Positions 46,649 to 54,933 of a DNA stretch of 64,000 nucleotides are shown here, piece after piece. The notes under the pieces were generated by a model. It saw only the letters and a program-made list of their open reading frames with translations. It was not told the origin of the DNA and searched no databases. Each line of letters opens with the position of its first letter. Position 1 is the first letter of the stretch. The DNA comes from Marinobacter vulgaris (GTDB lineage Bacteria; Pseudomonadota; Gammaproteobacteria; Pseudomonadales; Oleiphilaceae). The position numbers were made by a program, and so were the translations under genes. The stretch spans positions 372,001 to 436,000 of the forward strand of contig NZ_QFWX01000003.1 in NCBI RefSeq assembly GCF_003344045.1, given 5' to 3'.

Positions 46649-47317
46649 TCAGGGATGGTCGGAAACGGAATCGGCCAGGGTTCTGGCTCTTTGGTTGTGG
46701 TACAGCAGAACACCAATCATCGAGGCCAAGACGAACAGCGCTGCGCTGAGGATCAGCTGATATTCGTCGGCGTTGCCCATGCCGGCGCCGGCCAGAGCGA
46801 ACACCAACATTTGCGGAAGGTATCCGAATGTACTGCCGGCCAGGAAGGGCAGAAAACGAATGCCGGAGCAACCGGCAACGAGATTGGTCGCCAGGTTGCT
46901 GCCCACGGGCAGCAATCGGACCATAAGCACCTTCAGCAGGGTCTGTTCCCGGAACAACTCGTCGAACTGACGCATACGCCGGCCGAACCGCTCGGCGAGG
47001 GGTTGTTGCAGCAACCATCGTGCGGTGAAGAAGCATCCTGTGGCGCCAATCGCGGCTGCGAGGGTTGATGCCAGAGTGCCAATGATGCCCCCCAGGGAAA
47101 AACCGAGCACAAAGGCAAGTATCTGGCGAGGTGCGCCAATGCCGGTAAATATTGCGCCAGCCAGGATGATGGCCAGCAGGCCCTCAATCCCCTGGCTATG
47201 CAGGTAGCTGGCTACCTGGGCGCGATCCGCGATAAAACCGAGCCAGCCACTGTCAATGGCCAGATAACCGACCAGAACCAACAGGGCGAATAGCAGCCAG
47301 CGGGACCAGTGGAACAT
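46649..47317 (-). CDS. TVP38/TMEM64 (VTT-domain) membrane protein
   Basis: A 222-residue membrane protein of the VTT/DedA superfamily with about five hydrophobic segments. Family marks are FTGIGAPRQILAFVLGFSLG, the segment VRLLPVGSNLATNLVAGCSG and FGYLPQMLVFALAGAG. Relatives act as scramblases or flippases or in undecaprenyl-phosphate recycling, which would suit the neighbouring polyprenyl-dependent glycosyltransferase. It begins 1 base before the stop of the GT2 remnant region ends and is followed by the GT39 gene after 9 bases: an operon. Confidence 0.85.
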   Translation of the reverse strand: MFHWSRWLLFALLVLVGYLAIDSGWLGFIADRAQVASYLHSQGIEGLLAIILAGAIFTGIGAPRQILAFVLGFSLGGIIGTLASTLAAAIGATGCFFTARWLLQQPLAERFGRRMRQFDELFREQTLLKVLMVRLLPVGSNLATNLVAGCSGIRFLPFLAGSTFGYLPQMLVFALAGAGMGNADEYQLILSAALFVLASMIGVLLYHNQRARTLADSVSDHP

Positions 47318-47318
47318 A

Positions 47319-47585
47319 TCAGGCCCGCTCCGTTACCGATGACCGGGCGCTGGAATCGACAGGGTTGGAAGTGGCAGGGTTGGCAACGACAGGAATGCGT
47401 ATTCGGTGCAGCAGCCATAACACGCCGAACAGGTCGAGAATGCCGGCCCAGGTTCTGTTCCATGCGTTGTATTTGGAGACGCCGGACATACGCGGCCGGT
47501 GATTCACTTCCGTCAGCAGGCTGGCAATGTTTTCCTGTTCATCCTTGGCGGGAACCACCAGCGACAGTGTTCGTTCGTTGCCCAT
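47319..47585 (-). pseudogene. GT2 (DPMS-like) glycosyltransferase with in-frame internal deletion
   Basis: An 88-codon ORF joining the first and last parts of a polyprenyl-phosphate glycosyltransferase. Residues 6-26 (TLSLVVPAKDEQENIASLLT) are the GT2 nucleotide-binding start; residues 27-62 (VNHRPRMSGVSKYNAWNRTW, then AGILDLFGVLWLLHR) are the C-terminal end. The catalytic middle (about 130 residues, with the DxD motif) is missing but the frame is kept, and the GAGGA ribosome site remains. It is first in the operon, so it may survive as a leader or be a fresh deletion. An active homologue elsewhere may supply the sugar donor. Confidence 0.72.
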
Positions 47586-47668
47586 TTCTAGTCATCCTCG
47601 CAAGCGGAACATCAACAGGGCCAGTTGCGGGCCCTCAGTGATCTGGACCAGCAGTATCCGCTTGTAAC

Positions 47669-47685
47669 CTTAATTCAATCTTAAG
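47669..47685 (-). promoter_or_regulatory. PmrA-box-like site upstream of the GT2-VTT-GT39 operon
   Basis: On the minus strand CTTAAG-ATTGA-ATTAAG, the PmrA-type direct repeat (YTTAAK-N5-YTTAAK) with one mismatch, about 85 bases before the operon start. It overlaps the stop codon of the sensor kinase gene. A TACTGC/ATACTG sequence about 20 bases downstream could be a -10. Confidence 0.7.
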
Positions 47686-49102
47686 AGCGACTATTAACAC
47701 AGGAAGGTCGTGCAGGAAGCCAGACGCTGACGCACAGGCCGGGCTGTCCGCTCGCCTGTCCAGACAGGGTAAGCTGGCCGCCGTGGAGTTCAGCAATGCG
47801 GCGGGCGATGGCAAGCCCAAGACCGGCGCCGCCCCCAACGCGTTGGTCCAGCCTGACGAAACGGCTTAGCGCCCGCTCCCGCTCCCCGGGTGGGATACCG
47901 GGGCCCTGATCGCATACAGTTACATGGTAACCGTCGCCGGAAGGAGCGAGGCGGGTGGTAATGACGGTATGTTCGGGGCTGTATTGAATGGCATTGGCAA
48001 GCAGGGAACGCATCAAGGTGTTGATCAGGGCACTGTGGCAACAAACGAGAGCCCGGCCGGCTTCGTCTTCAAGAATCGGTTCAATATCCTTTTTCAGGGC
48101 CAGGGGTGCAACATCGGCAATGCTTTGTTCAACAATCGCTGACAGGTCGTGGTAATGGGGAGCAAAATCGGTAGCTGCGTCAACCCGGCTCAGCAACAGC
48201 ATTTGCTCAACAAGATGCACCATGCGGTCAACCGACTGGATCAGGTCCTGGAATTGAGCAGGATTGCTCGCGCAGGCTTTCTCCAAATTAAGACGCAGCA
48301 CCGCCAGCGGCGTTCTCAGCTCATGGGCCGCATCGGCGGAAAACCGCCGTTCCCGCTCAAGCGCCTGATTCAGTCTTTTCAGCAGGCCATTGACGGCCTG
48401 CACCAGGCCCGCCACCTCCTTAGGTGCCTGCCGGTCATCGAGTGGATGAATGCGTTCGGGTGCCATGTTGCGCACTGGCTTTTCCAGCCGGCGCAGGGGA
48501 CGGAAGCTGAACTGGATAGCCGCAATGGCGGCTGCCACCAGCAGTGGCAGGGCCAGAAGCAGGGGCAGAACGTTACCGAGAGCCAGCTCCTGGCTGAGCT
48601 CCTGGCGAATGTCCTCACGCTGAGCGGTACGGATCCAGAAATCTGTGGTCGGATCCTGCAGCGTGAAAATACGCCAGCGATAGCCTTTGGACTCGGCCCA
48701 GGAATAGCCCGGGGTCAACCCTTCGGAATCATCAGCTTTGAGGGTGTCCAGTAATGGAATGCGGTCGGGTGTCCAGACCTCGAAAGCGAGTTTCTTTTCG
48801 TATTTGTGTCCGATCCCTCTGGGCAGTATTTCGTTGTTATCCGCCTCAAAGTCGATGTTGTCCCCGTCGGCGAGCGGCAGTTCCAGAGTTTCGCTCAGAG
48901 TTTTCGGTAACTGCTCCATCGATTGGGTATCGGCCAGATGACGAACCAGCCCCTGGACAATGCGTGTGCTTTGGGCCAGTTCGGCATCGAACAGTTCCTC
49001 AAGCTCATGGTTGCTCTCAACGTAGCTCCAGGTGGCGGCAATAAGAGCGATCAGCAGAACCGTTGAAGTAACCAGTAATGTCAGCGTACGTGTCAGTGAC
49101 AT
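47681..49102 (-). CDS. sensor histidine kinase, PmrB/QseC-like
   Basis: A 473-residue transmembrane kinase: TM1 (about 8-28), a periplasmic sensor of the 2CSK_N type (about 30-165), TM2 (about 172-195), HAMP, the H box FSADAAHELRTPLAVLRLNL with the phosphorylated His, then N (LLANAIQYSP), G1 (DQGPGIPPGE) and G2 (GGGAGLGLAIARR) boxes. It overlaps the response regulator gene by 10 bases. Together with three PmrA-box-like sites and an ArnT-like target this points to a PmrAB-type envelope-stress system. The PmrB Fe3+ motif ExxE is not obvious in the sensor domain. Confidence 0.9.
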   Translation of the reverse strand: MSLTRTLTLLVTSTVLLIALIAATWSYVESNHELEELFDAELAQSTRIVQGLVRHLADTQSMEQLPKTLSETLELPLADGDNIDFEADNNEILPRGIGHKYEKKLAFEVWTPDRIPLLDTLKADDSEGLTPGYSWAESKGYRWRIFTLQDPTTDFWIRTAQREDIRQELSQELALGNVLPLLLALPLLVAAAIAAIQFSFRPLRRLEKPVRNMAPERIHPLDDRQAPKEVAGLVQAVNGLLKRLNQALERERRFSADAAHELRTPLAVLRLNLEKACASNPAQFQDLIQSVDRMVHLVEQMLLLSRVDAATDFAPHYHDLSAIVEQSIADVAPLALKKDIEPILEDEAGRALVCCHSALINTLMRSLLANAIQYSPEHTVITTRLAPSGDGYHVTVCDQGPGIPPGERERALSRFVRLDQRVGGGAGLGLAIARRIAELHGGQLTLSGQASGQPGLCVSVWLPARPSCVNSRS

Positions 49103-49779
49103 TCCGGTGCTCCGGCAGCGGCCTGGCTGTCGAGCAGGTAGCCGACTCCGCGGATGGTGCGGATACTGGTCTTGCCAATTCGGCGCCTGAGGTGATGAAT
49201 GTGAACCTCTAGGGCGTTGCTCTCCGCACCCTGGTCCCAGCCATATAGCTGCTCTTCAAGGCGCCTTCGGGTTGCCACCTGATCAGGGTGGCGCATGAGG
49301 TAGTTCAGAATCTGGAACTCACTGCGGGGCAGGGTGACTGTTTCTTCCGCCGTGGTGAGCTGGCAGGCATCGATATTCAATACCAGCTGCCCGACCGTCA
49401 GCCCGTTCTGGGGCAGGGGAGAACCCCGGCGTGTGACTGCCCGGATACGGGCCTTCAACTCTGCCATGGCAAACGGTTTGGTCAGATAATCATCTGCTCC
49501 CGCATCCAGGCCCTGCAGCTTTTCGTCCAGGTCTGCTCTTGCGGTCAGAATGATCATTGGCGTCCGGTTGCCCTGTTTCCGGCTGCGCCGGAGTATATCA
49601 AGGCCGTCTACTCGGGGCAGGGTAAGATCAAGGATAACCAGGTCAAAGTGCTCTTCCGCCAGAGCATTCAGTGCCTGCTGGCCATCATCAAGCCAGTCCA
49701 CAGTGTTCTGCTCCTCTCGCAGCATGTCCAGCATGGTGTTGGCCAGGTGGTGGTCATCTTCTACCAGCAGTATGCGCAT
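49093..49779 (-). CDS. OmpR-family response regulator, PmrA/QseB-like
   Basis: A 228-residue regulator: receiver (1-115) with VEDD (acidic pocket), phosphoacceptor Asp51 in LVILDLTLP, Thr and Lys in ILTAR and LTKPF, then a winged-helix DNA-binding domain (130-220; LPRSEFQILNYLMRHPDQVA, ALEVHIHHLRRRIG, IRTIRGVGYLLD). The PmrA-box-like site at 49827-49843, about 48 bases upstream of the start, suggests autoregulation. Phosphorelay from the overlapping kinase gene is expected. Confidence 0.92.
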   Translation of the reverse strand: MRILLVEDDHHLANTMLDMLREEQNTVDWLDDGQQALNALAEEHFDLVILDLTLPRVDGLDILRRSRKQGNRTPMIILTARADLDEKLQGLDAGADDYLTKPFAMAELKARIRAVTRRGSPLPQNGLTVGQLVLNIDACQLTTAEETVTLPRSEFQILNYLMRHPDQVATRRRLEEQLYGWDQGAESNALEVHIHHLRRRIGKTSIRTIRGVGYLLDSQAAAGAPECH

Positions 49780-49826
49780 TGCAGGGGTTCCATCCTGTTA
49801 GTTGCCATTGAGTTTGCCATAGAAAG

Positions 49827-49843
49827 CTTAAGACGAGCTTAAG
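49827..49843. promoter_or_regulatory. PmrA-box-like site 1 (regulator side)
   Basis: Perfect CTTAAG-ACGAG-CTTAAG, the consensus PmrA-type direct repeat. It lies 48 bases from the start of the regulator gene. Because CTTAAG is palindromic, it can serve either direction. Confidence 0.75.
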
Positions 49844-49859
49844 AATTATGCCGCTCGGC

Positions 49860-49876
49860 CTTAAGGCTCCATTAAG
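49860..49876 (+). promoter_or_regulatory. PmrA-box-like site 2 (haemolysin/ligase operon side)
   Basis: CTTAAG-GCTCC-ATTAAG, one mismatch from the consensus and the same form as the site at 47669. A -10-like TATTCT follows about 10 bases later (near 49887), the arrangement of PmrA-activated promoters in which the box replaces the -35. Centre-to-centre distance to site 1 is 33 bases, about three helical turns. Confidence 0.72.
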
Positions 49877-49956
49877 CCTCACTCCCTATTCTGGCAGACA
49901 TGTTCAAGGGCATTGCGCCCGAATGCTGTTGGCTCGAAGACTGTTGGAGTACGCCC

Positions 49957-50667
49957 ATGACTGACCCGCTAACGATGTCCGCCTGTTGTCTCCCGGATTA
50001 CCGGGATGTGGTTCCGGTCATTCGGTGCGCCGGTCGATGGCTTAGCCAGATCGCCCCGGAGACGGCCATGGCCGAGACGGTTGGCGGCTTTATCCGCCGG
50101 CGGTTTCTGCAGGCCTATGGCGCGGAGCCGGCTTTGCGGATTCCGGCTCTGCTTGCCCTCACCACCGCCCAGGGCTCGCTGTTGGCGGCCGTAGGCGTGC
50201 GCAATGCCGGGCGGGAACGCCTGTTTCTGGAGGACTATCTGCCCGTTCAGGTGGAAGCGGTGATGCCGGTGTCGGGTATTGAGCGTCACAAAATTGCGGA
50301 GATTGCCCACCTCGCCGGTGTCGAGGCGGGTGTCAGCCGTTACCTCTTTGCATCCCTGTCCGTCTGGCTGGCATCTGCTGGGTACGAATGGGTGGTGTGT
50401 ACCGGTACCGGTCAACTGAGCAACAGCTTCCATCGATTAGGGATCGTCACGCAGGTTCTGGCCGATGCGGATCCAGCCCGGCTTCCCGACAGAGGCGCCG
50501 GTTGGGGTCGGTACTACGATTACCATCCAATGGTGATGGCGATCAAGGTGTCGGACGGGCTCGCTGCCCTTCGCCAGGCGGGCCTTTTAAGGTTGATTCA
50601 GCCGGTTGCTCCGGCCGTTGATGCCCCAGACGCGGCCGAGGAGGGTGCTTATGGCCGCCTTGCCTGA
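49957..50667 (+). CDS. thermostable haemolysin family protein
   Basis: A 236-residue protein of the T_hemolysin (delta-VPH) family, named after Vibrio but structurally GNAT-like; the haemolytic role is doubtful for most members. Family segments: TVGGFIRRRFLQAYGAEPAL, VGVRNAGRERLFLEDYL, IAEIAHLAGVEAG, FHRLGI and WGRYYDYHPMVMA. The ATG at 49957 (GGAG upstream) is preferred to 49900. It begins a five-gene operon under the PmrA-like site; the next gene starts 17 bases before its stop. An acyl- or aminoacyl-transfer role within the cluster is inference. Confidence 0.83.
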   Translation: MTDPLTMSACCLPDYRDVVPVIRCAGRWLSQIAPETAMAETVGGFIRRRFLQAYGAEPALRIPALLALTTAQGSLLAAVGVRNAGRERLFLEDYLPVQVEAVMPVSGIERHKIAEIAHLAGVEAGVSRYLFASLSVWLASAGYEWVVCTGTGQLSNSFHRLGIVTQVLADADPARLPDRGAGWGRYYDYHPMVMAIKVSDGLAALRQAGLLRLIQPVAPAVDAPDAAEEGAYGRLA

Positions 50668-52846
50668 ACTGCTCCAGCGCCAGTCGCTGGCTTACCCGTC
50701 ACGCATTGCTCTGCAGGGCCCGGATTCGGCATTCAGTTATCGCCAGATGATGCAGGCAGCCCAGGCCCTGGCCAACCAATTGCGAAAGCAGGGCATAAAG
50801 CGTGTCGGCCTGTGCGGGGATAATTCTCCGGCATGGATTCTGGCGGATCTCAGCTGCTTGCTGGCAGAGGTGGTTTGCGTGCCGGTGCCGGGTTTTTTCT
50901 CGAAATCCCAGACGTCGTATCTGATCGAGCGGGCAAACCTCGACTGCCTGCTGACCCTTGAGCAGGGTGTCGGCAGCGAGCATCTGGGCCATGGCGTCTG
51001 GCTTCGACATTTGCCGGTGACCGGCGTCGGCGCATGGATGCCGGAAACCACCGCCAAGATTACGTTCACCTCGGGCAGCACCGGCACCCCAAAAGGTGTG
51101 TGCCTGTCTCTGGCGCAGATGACGGCGACCACCCTGGCCCTGAAGGAACGGTTGTTGGGCGTGGAGCTGAACAGGCATTTGTGCGTTTTGCCGCTCGCAA
51201 CGTTACTGGAGAATATCGCCGGGGTATATCTGCCCCTGCTCATGGGTGCCACCGTCACCGTGGGTCCCCTGCAGAGCCTGGGAATGACCGGCAGTAGTGG
51301 CCTGGATCTCGGTCGCCTGGTGGCGGGTATCAACCAGGCCGAACCGCAGTCACTGATTCTTGTGCCGGAGCTGGCGATGGCGCTGGTGGCAGCGGCTGAG
51401 CAGGGAGCGCTGGAGAGCCAGTCGTTCCGATTCCTGGCCGTTGGCGGTGGCCGGGTATCTTCTGAGTTGCTGGCTCGTGGCCGGGCAGCGGGGCTACCAC
51501 TATACGAAGGTTATGGACTGTCGGAATGCGGTTCGGTGGTGGCTCTTAACTCACCGGACGGCGAATGCGAAGGCACCGTTGGCAAGTCACTGTCTCATGT
51601 CGAGGTCAGTGTGAATGCGGCCCGGCACATCCTGGTCCGCGGCAATACCCACCTGGGTTATCTGGGCGATGAACCGGAACCGGAGAGAGCCCGTGAAGAG
51701 GTTTGCAAAAAGTGGCTGGATACCGGGGATCTGGGGGCGCTCAGCCCGGGAGGATTTCTGACAGTGAATGGCCGCGCCAAGAACCTTATCATCACCAGCT
51801 TTGGCCGCAACATCAGCCCTGAATGGCTGGAGAGCGAACTGATTCAGGCCCTGGGCGCTCAACAGGCCGTCGTGTTCGGAGACGGTGATCCCAACCCCAG
51901 CGTGCTGATGGTTATCCGGGATGGCCGTTCGCCGGAGCAATTACGTTCGCAGCTGACTGCGCTCAATGCTGGCCTGCCTGACTACGCCCGGCTGGGTGCG
52001 CTCTATATTCGTCGTCAACCCCTGACCCAGGCCACCGGCCATTTGACCACAAACGGCAGGCCGGTACGCCACAGAATTCAGTCCGACCTGCCGACCTTGT
52101 TGGCAGGAGCCTTTCCGATATTCATCTCCGCCTTATCCACGAACCAGCCAGGAGAATCACACATGGCATTTTTTGACAGATTGCAACAGGAAACCGCGGA
52201 AGCCCGGGCCCACGTCACCGGTGCGCCGGTGATCAAGGCGATTGCCCAGGGGCGTTTCAGTCTTGAGGCCTACACCTGGTTTTTGACCCAGGCTTATCAT
52301 CACGTCAAGCATACTGTGCCGCTGATGATGGCCTGCGGCGCGCGGTTGCCCGAGCGAATGGAATTCGTCCGCAAGGCGCTGGTGGAGTACATCGGCGAGG
52401 AGTATGGCCATCACGAGTGGATTCTCGACGACCTGGAAGCCTGCGGCGCTGACAAGGAGCAGGTTCGTAGCGGCATGCCGGACCTGTCCATCGAGCTCAT
52501 GGTCTCGTACCTGTACGACCAGATTAACCGGGGCAATCCTGTGGCGTTCTTCGGCATGGTTCAGGTGCTTGAAGGGACGTCCATCGAACTGGCCACTCCA
52601 ATGGGTGAGCAGATCCAGAAGCTCCTGGGCCTTCCTGAGCAGGCTTTCAGCTATCTGTATTCCCACGGTGCTCTGGACCAGGAGCACTTTGAGTTTTTCC
52701 GCAACCTGATGAACGACATCACAGACCCGGACGACCAACAGGTCATTATTGATTCCGCCCGCGTCGTCTACAGGCTTTATGGCGATATGTTGCACAACAT
52801 CCCGTTGCCGGTGAACCGCAAGGAGCAGACTCATGAGGCTGCATGA
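50651..52846 (+). CDS. AMP-forming acyl ligase fused to a haem-oxygenase-like diiron domain
   Basis: A 731-residue fusion. Residues 1 to ~480 form an ANL adenylation enzyme (TFTSGSTGTPKGVCL, YEGYGLSECG, WLDTGDLG, GRAKNLII), probably a fatty-acid or aryl-acid ligase. Residues 505-731 form a TenA/HDO-type helical domain with likely metal ligands in IGEEYGHHEWI, QVLEGTSIE and LDQEHFEFF, typical of haem-oxygenase-like diiron oxygenases. The ATG at 50651 (GAGGAGG upstream) is the likely start. At 52163 an internal ATG has a perfect ribosome site, so the diiron domain may also be made alone. In related clusters the parts may be separate genes. Confidence 0.88.
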   Translation: MAALPELLQRQSLAYPSRIALQGPDSAFSYRQMMQAAQALANQLRKQGIKRVGLCGDNSPAWILADLSCLLAEVVCVPVPGFFSKSQTSYLIERANLDCLLTLEQGVGSEHLGHGVWLRHLPVTGVGAWMPETTAKITFTSGSTGTPKGVCLSLAQMTATTLALKERLLGVELNRHLCVLPLATLLENIAGVYLPLLMGATVTVGPLQSLGMTGSSGLDLGRLVAGINQAEPQSLILVPELAMALVAAAEQGALESQSFRFLAVGGGRVSSELLARGRAAGLPLYEGYGLSECGSVVALNSPDGECEGTVGKSLSHVEVSVNAARHILVRGNTHLGYLGDEPEPERAREEVCKKWLDTGDLGALSPGGFLTVNGRAKNLIITSFGRNISPEWLESELIQALGAQQAVVFGDGDPNPSVLMVIRDGRSPEQLRSQLTALNAGLPDYARLGALYIRRQPLTQATGHLTTNGRPVRHRIQSDLPTLLAGAFPIFISALSTNQPGESHMAFFDRLQQETAEARAHVTGAPVIKAIAQGRFSLEAYTWFLTQAYHHVKHTVPLMMACGARLPERMEFVRKALVEYIGEEYGHHEWILDDLEACGADKEQVRSGMPDLSIELMVSYLYDQINRGNPVAFFGMVQVLEGTSIELATPMGEQIQKLLGLPEQAFSYLYSHGALDQEHFEFFRNLMNDITDPDDQQVIIDSARVVYRLYGDMLHNIPLPVNRKEQTHEAA
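52148..52165 (+). promoter_or_regulatory. internal ribosome site and start for the diiron domain
   Basis: CCAGGAGAATCACACATG inside the fusion gene: an optimal Shine-Dalgarno (CAGGAG) 9 bases before an in-frame ATG at 52163, exactly at the domain boundary. Translation from here gives a 227-residue stand-alone diiron protein beginning MAFFDRLQQE. Confidence 0.7.
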
Positions 52847-53615
52847 CCGGGTATTCCTGCTGCTGGGCGGAACCGGCGGAATCGGCAAGGCGTTGGTGGA
52901 TCCCTTGGTAAGATCGGGAGCCCGGGTCATCGTGGCATCCCGGCACCCGGAGAATCTGGAGCATCGGGAAGGTGTCTCTATGGTGCATCTGGACCTTGCC
53001 GGCTCCGACCTCGACCAGCAGCTGTCACGGTTGAGTGACGCTTATCCGGATATCGATGGCGTGATCCACTGTGCCGGCCAGAACCGCTTTGCCGCGTTAT
53101 CTGCCATGGCTGTGATTGAACTCGATGCCCAGCTCACCGTGAACCTTCGCTCTGCCATGCTGGTCGCGAGGCATTTTGTGCCCCGTTTCGAGAAAGCCGG
53201 GAGCGGCGCCCTGGTGTTTGTAGGGTCCACCTTTGGCAGCATCGGTTTTCCCGGTTATACCGCCTATTGCGCCACCAAATTTGGGTTGCGAGGATTTACC
53301 GAGGCCTTGCGCCGGGAACTGGCCGATACCCCCGTTCAGGTGATTTATGTGGCACCACGGGCCACTGCCACGGAAATGAATCCGGAAGAAGTGAACGAGC
53401 TGAACCGGGCCCTTGGCAACAGGGTCGACCCGCCTCAGACGGTGGCGTCGCAAATTCTGCGAGCTATGGAAAATGATGACCGCCGGCGGTTCCTTGGCTG
53501 GCCGGAGAAGCTGTTCGTGGTCATCAATGGAGTGCTTCCGCGTCTCGTTGATAAAGCCATGCTCAAACAACTGCCGATCATCCGGCGGTTTCTCAATTCA
53601 GGAGTATTGTCATGA
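52833..53615 (+). CDS. short-chain dehydrogenase/reductase
   Basis: A 260-residue SDR: GGTGGIGKAL nucleotide-binding loop, HCAGQN in place of NNAG, catalytic VGSTFGS (Ser) and YTAYCATKFG (Tyr, Lys). The C-terminal 45 residues (RFLGWPEKLFVVINGVLPRL) are hydrophobic and could touch the membrane, as in acyl-chain reductases. It overlaps the fusion gene by 14 bases and the TPR gene by 4. In the cluster it probably reduces the product of the ligase/diiron enzyme; the substrate is unknown. Confidence 0.88.
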   Translation: MRLHDRVFLLLGGTGGIGKALVDPLVRSGARVIVASRHPENLEHREGVSMVHLDLAGSDLDQQLSRLSDAYPDIDGVIHCAGQNRFAALSAMAVIELDAQLTVNLRSAMLVARHFVPRFEKAGSGALVFVGSTFGSIGFPGYTAYCATKFGLRGFTEALRRELADTPVQVIYVAPRATATEMNPEEVNELNRALGNRVDPPQTVASQILRAMENDDRRRFLGWPEKLFVVINGVLPRLVDKAMLKQLPIIRRFLNSGVLS

Positions 53616-54232
53616 AGTGGATGGTTTTGGTGATGGCCTGGGTGGTCTCCATGCCTCTCTGGGCCACGGATCTCAAGACCGGGCTGGCAGACATTCATCA
53701 ACGCTGGGCGAATATTCAGTATCAGCTGCCGGAAAACGAGCGGGAGAAGGCTTTCGAAGGCCTCGCGAACGATGTGGAAGCATTTGTCGTCCGCTACCCT
53801 GACCGTGCCGAACCGCTGATCTGGCAAGGCATTGTGCTGAGTACCTATGCCGGTGCCAAGGGTGGGCTGGGTGCGCTGGGCCTGGTCAAGGATGCTCGCA
53901 AATCGCTGGAAGCGGCCCTGGCCATAGACGAAGGCGCGCTGGACGGCTCGGCTTATACCTCTCTGGGCAGCCTCTACTACCAGGTGCCCGGCTGGCCATT
54001 AGGCTTTGGCGACGATGACAAAGCCCGGGGCTACCTGCAAAAGGCACTGTCCATCAATCCGGACGGCCTTGATGCGAATTATTTCTTCGGGGATTTTCTG
54101 CTAGAGCAGGGCGAGCGGGAGCGGGCCAAAACATACCTTAAAAAAGTCCTGCAAGCACCCGGCAGACCGGGACGGGACGTTGCCGATGCCGGTCGCCGGG
54201 CGGAAGCAAAAAGGCTGTTGGAAGGACTTTAA
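53612..54232 (+). CDS. periplasmic TPR-repeat protein
   Basis: A 206-residue exported protein with a signal peptide (MKWMVLVMAWVVSMPLWATD) and TPR-like helical repeats (about 45-190), for example ARKSLEAALAIDEGALDGSA, ARGYLQKALSINPDGLDANY and ERAKTYLKKVLQAPGRPGRD. It is the last gene of the operon, starting with a 4-base overlap on the SDR stop. TPR proteins usually act as scaffolds; here one may assist envelope delivery of the cluster product. Confidence 0.83.
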   Translation: MKWMVLVMAWVVSMPLWATDLKTGLADIHQRWANIQYQLPENEREKAFEGLANDVEAFVVRYPDRAEPLIWQGIVLSTYAGAKGGLGALGLVKDARKSLEAALAIDEGALDGSAYTSLGSLYYQVPGWPLGFGDDDKARGYLQKALSINPDGLDANYFFGDFLLEQGERERAKTYLKKVLQAPGRPGRDVADAGRRAEAKRLLEGL

Positions 54233-54509
54233 GTGGGTATCAGGGGTAAGCCACTGACTGCTTCAGGGCGAAGGCAATCTGCTCTCCGCGATAAATTTCC
54301 TGACTCTGCAGCGAGGCCGCCTTTCAGAAACCCTGAACTGGGCCAGGCGGCTGAAGGCGGCGTCCCCACAAGACCCACAGGCTGCGCGGCTAATTCGTGA
54401 TCTCGAAACCCGGCTGAATTAAACACATTATTCGAGATTGCAGGAGGACCAATTTAACTTGTACCCGTCAGGCCTGGGGAGCAGAAGGATAACTCCTCAA
54501 GCGAATCAG
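54233..54509. other. intergenic region after the TPR gene
   Basis: 277 bases. A plus-strand open stretch ending at a TAA near 54421 reads LNWARRLKAASPQDPQAARL, then IRDLETRLN, resembling the last repeat of a TPR protein. It may be a decayed or frameshifted extension or a separate remnant. No other gene is seen. Confidence 0.4.
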
Positions 54510-54795
54510 TCACGCTGCATGAGGCTGAACTTCCCGGGCTACCTGTTCCGCTTTACTGATCTGAGCCCGCCTAAGCTCATACTCAGTTTGCAGATTTAGC
54601 CAAAAACGTTCGCTAGTCCCGAAATACCGGGCAAGCCGCATAGCGGTGTCAGCCGTGATGCCTCGATTTTCCCGGACGATTTCATTCATCCGGGTTGTTG
54701 GAACATGGAGAGCCTTGGAGAGGGCGTTAACGCTCATTTCCAACGGCTCCAGATATTCTTCCCGAAGGATTTCCCCGGGGGTGGATTGGGCGCAT
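54510..54795 (-). pseudogene. higA: HigA-type antitoxin, frameshifted
   Basis: The minus strand encodes a HigA/VapI-type antitoxin (HTH_XRE): MRPIHP in one frame, then PGEILREEYLEPLEMSVNAL and GITADTAMRLARYFGTSERF in the next. The frames part at the run of five G at 54777-54781 (plus strand); removing one base restores a complete protein of about 94 residues. No higB toxin gene is found beside it. Either a real frameshift after toxin loss, or a homopolymer sequencing error. A short TTG-initiated product from 54743 would lack the first helix. Confidence 0.72.
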
Positions 54796-54933
54796 ACCGT
54801 TTGTGGCCAGTCACGCCGTGAAAGATCCGTTAGTAACTTCTTAGTATTTGTTTAGGCAAGATTTAGCATCGCCCCCTAGCAGCCCAAAGTACTCTGAACT
54901 CACGTGATCCACACCGACAAGAGGAGTTCAGCA

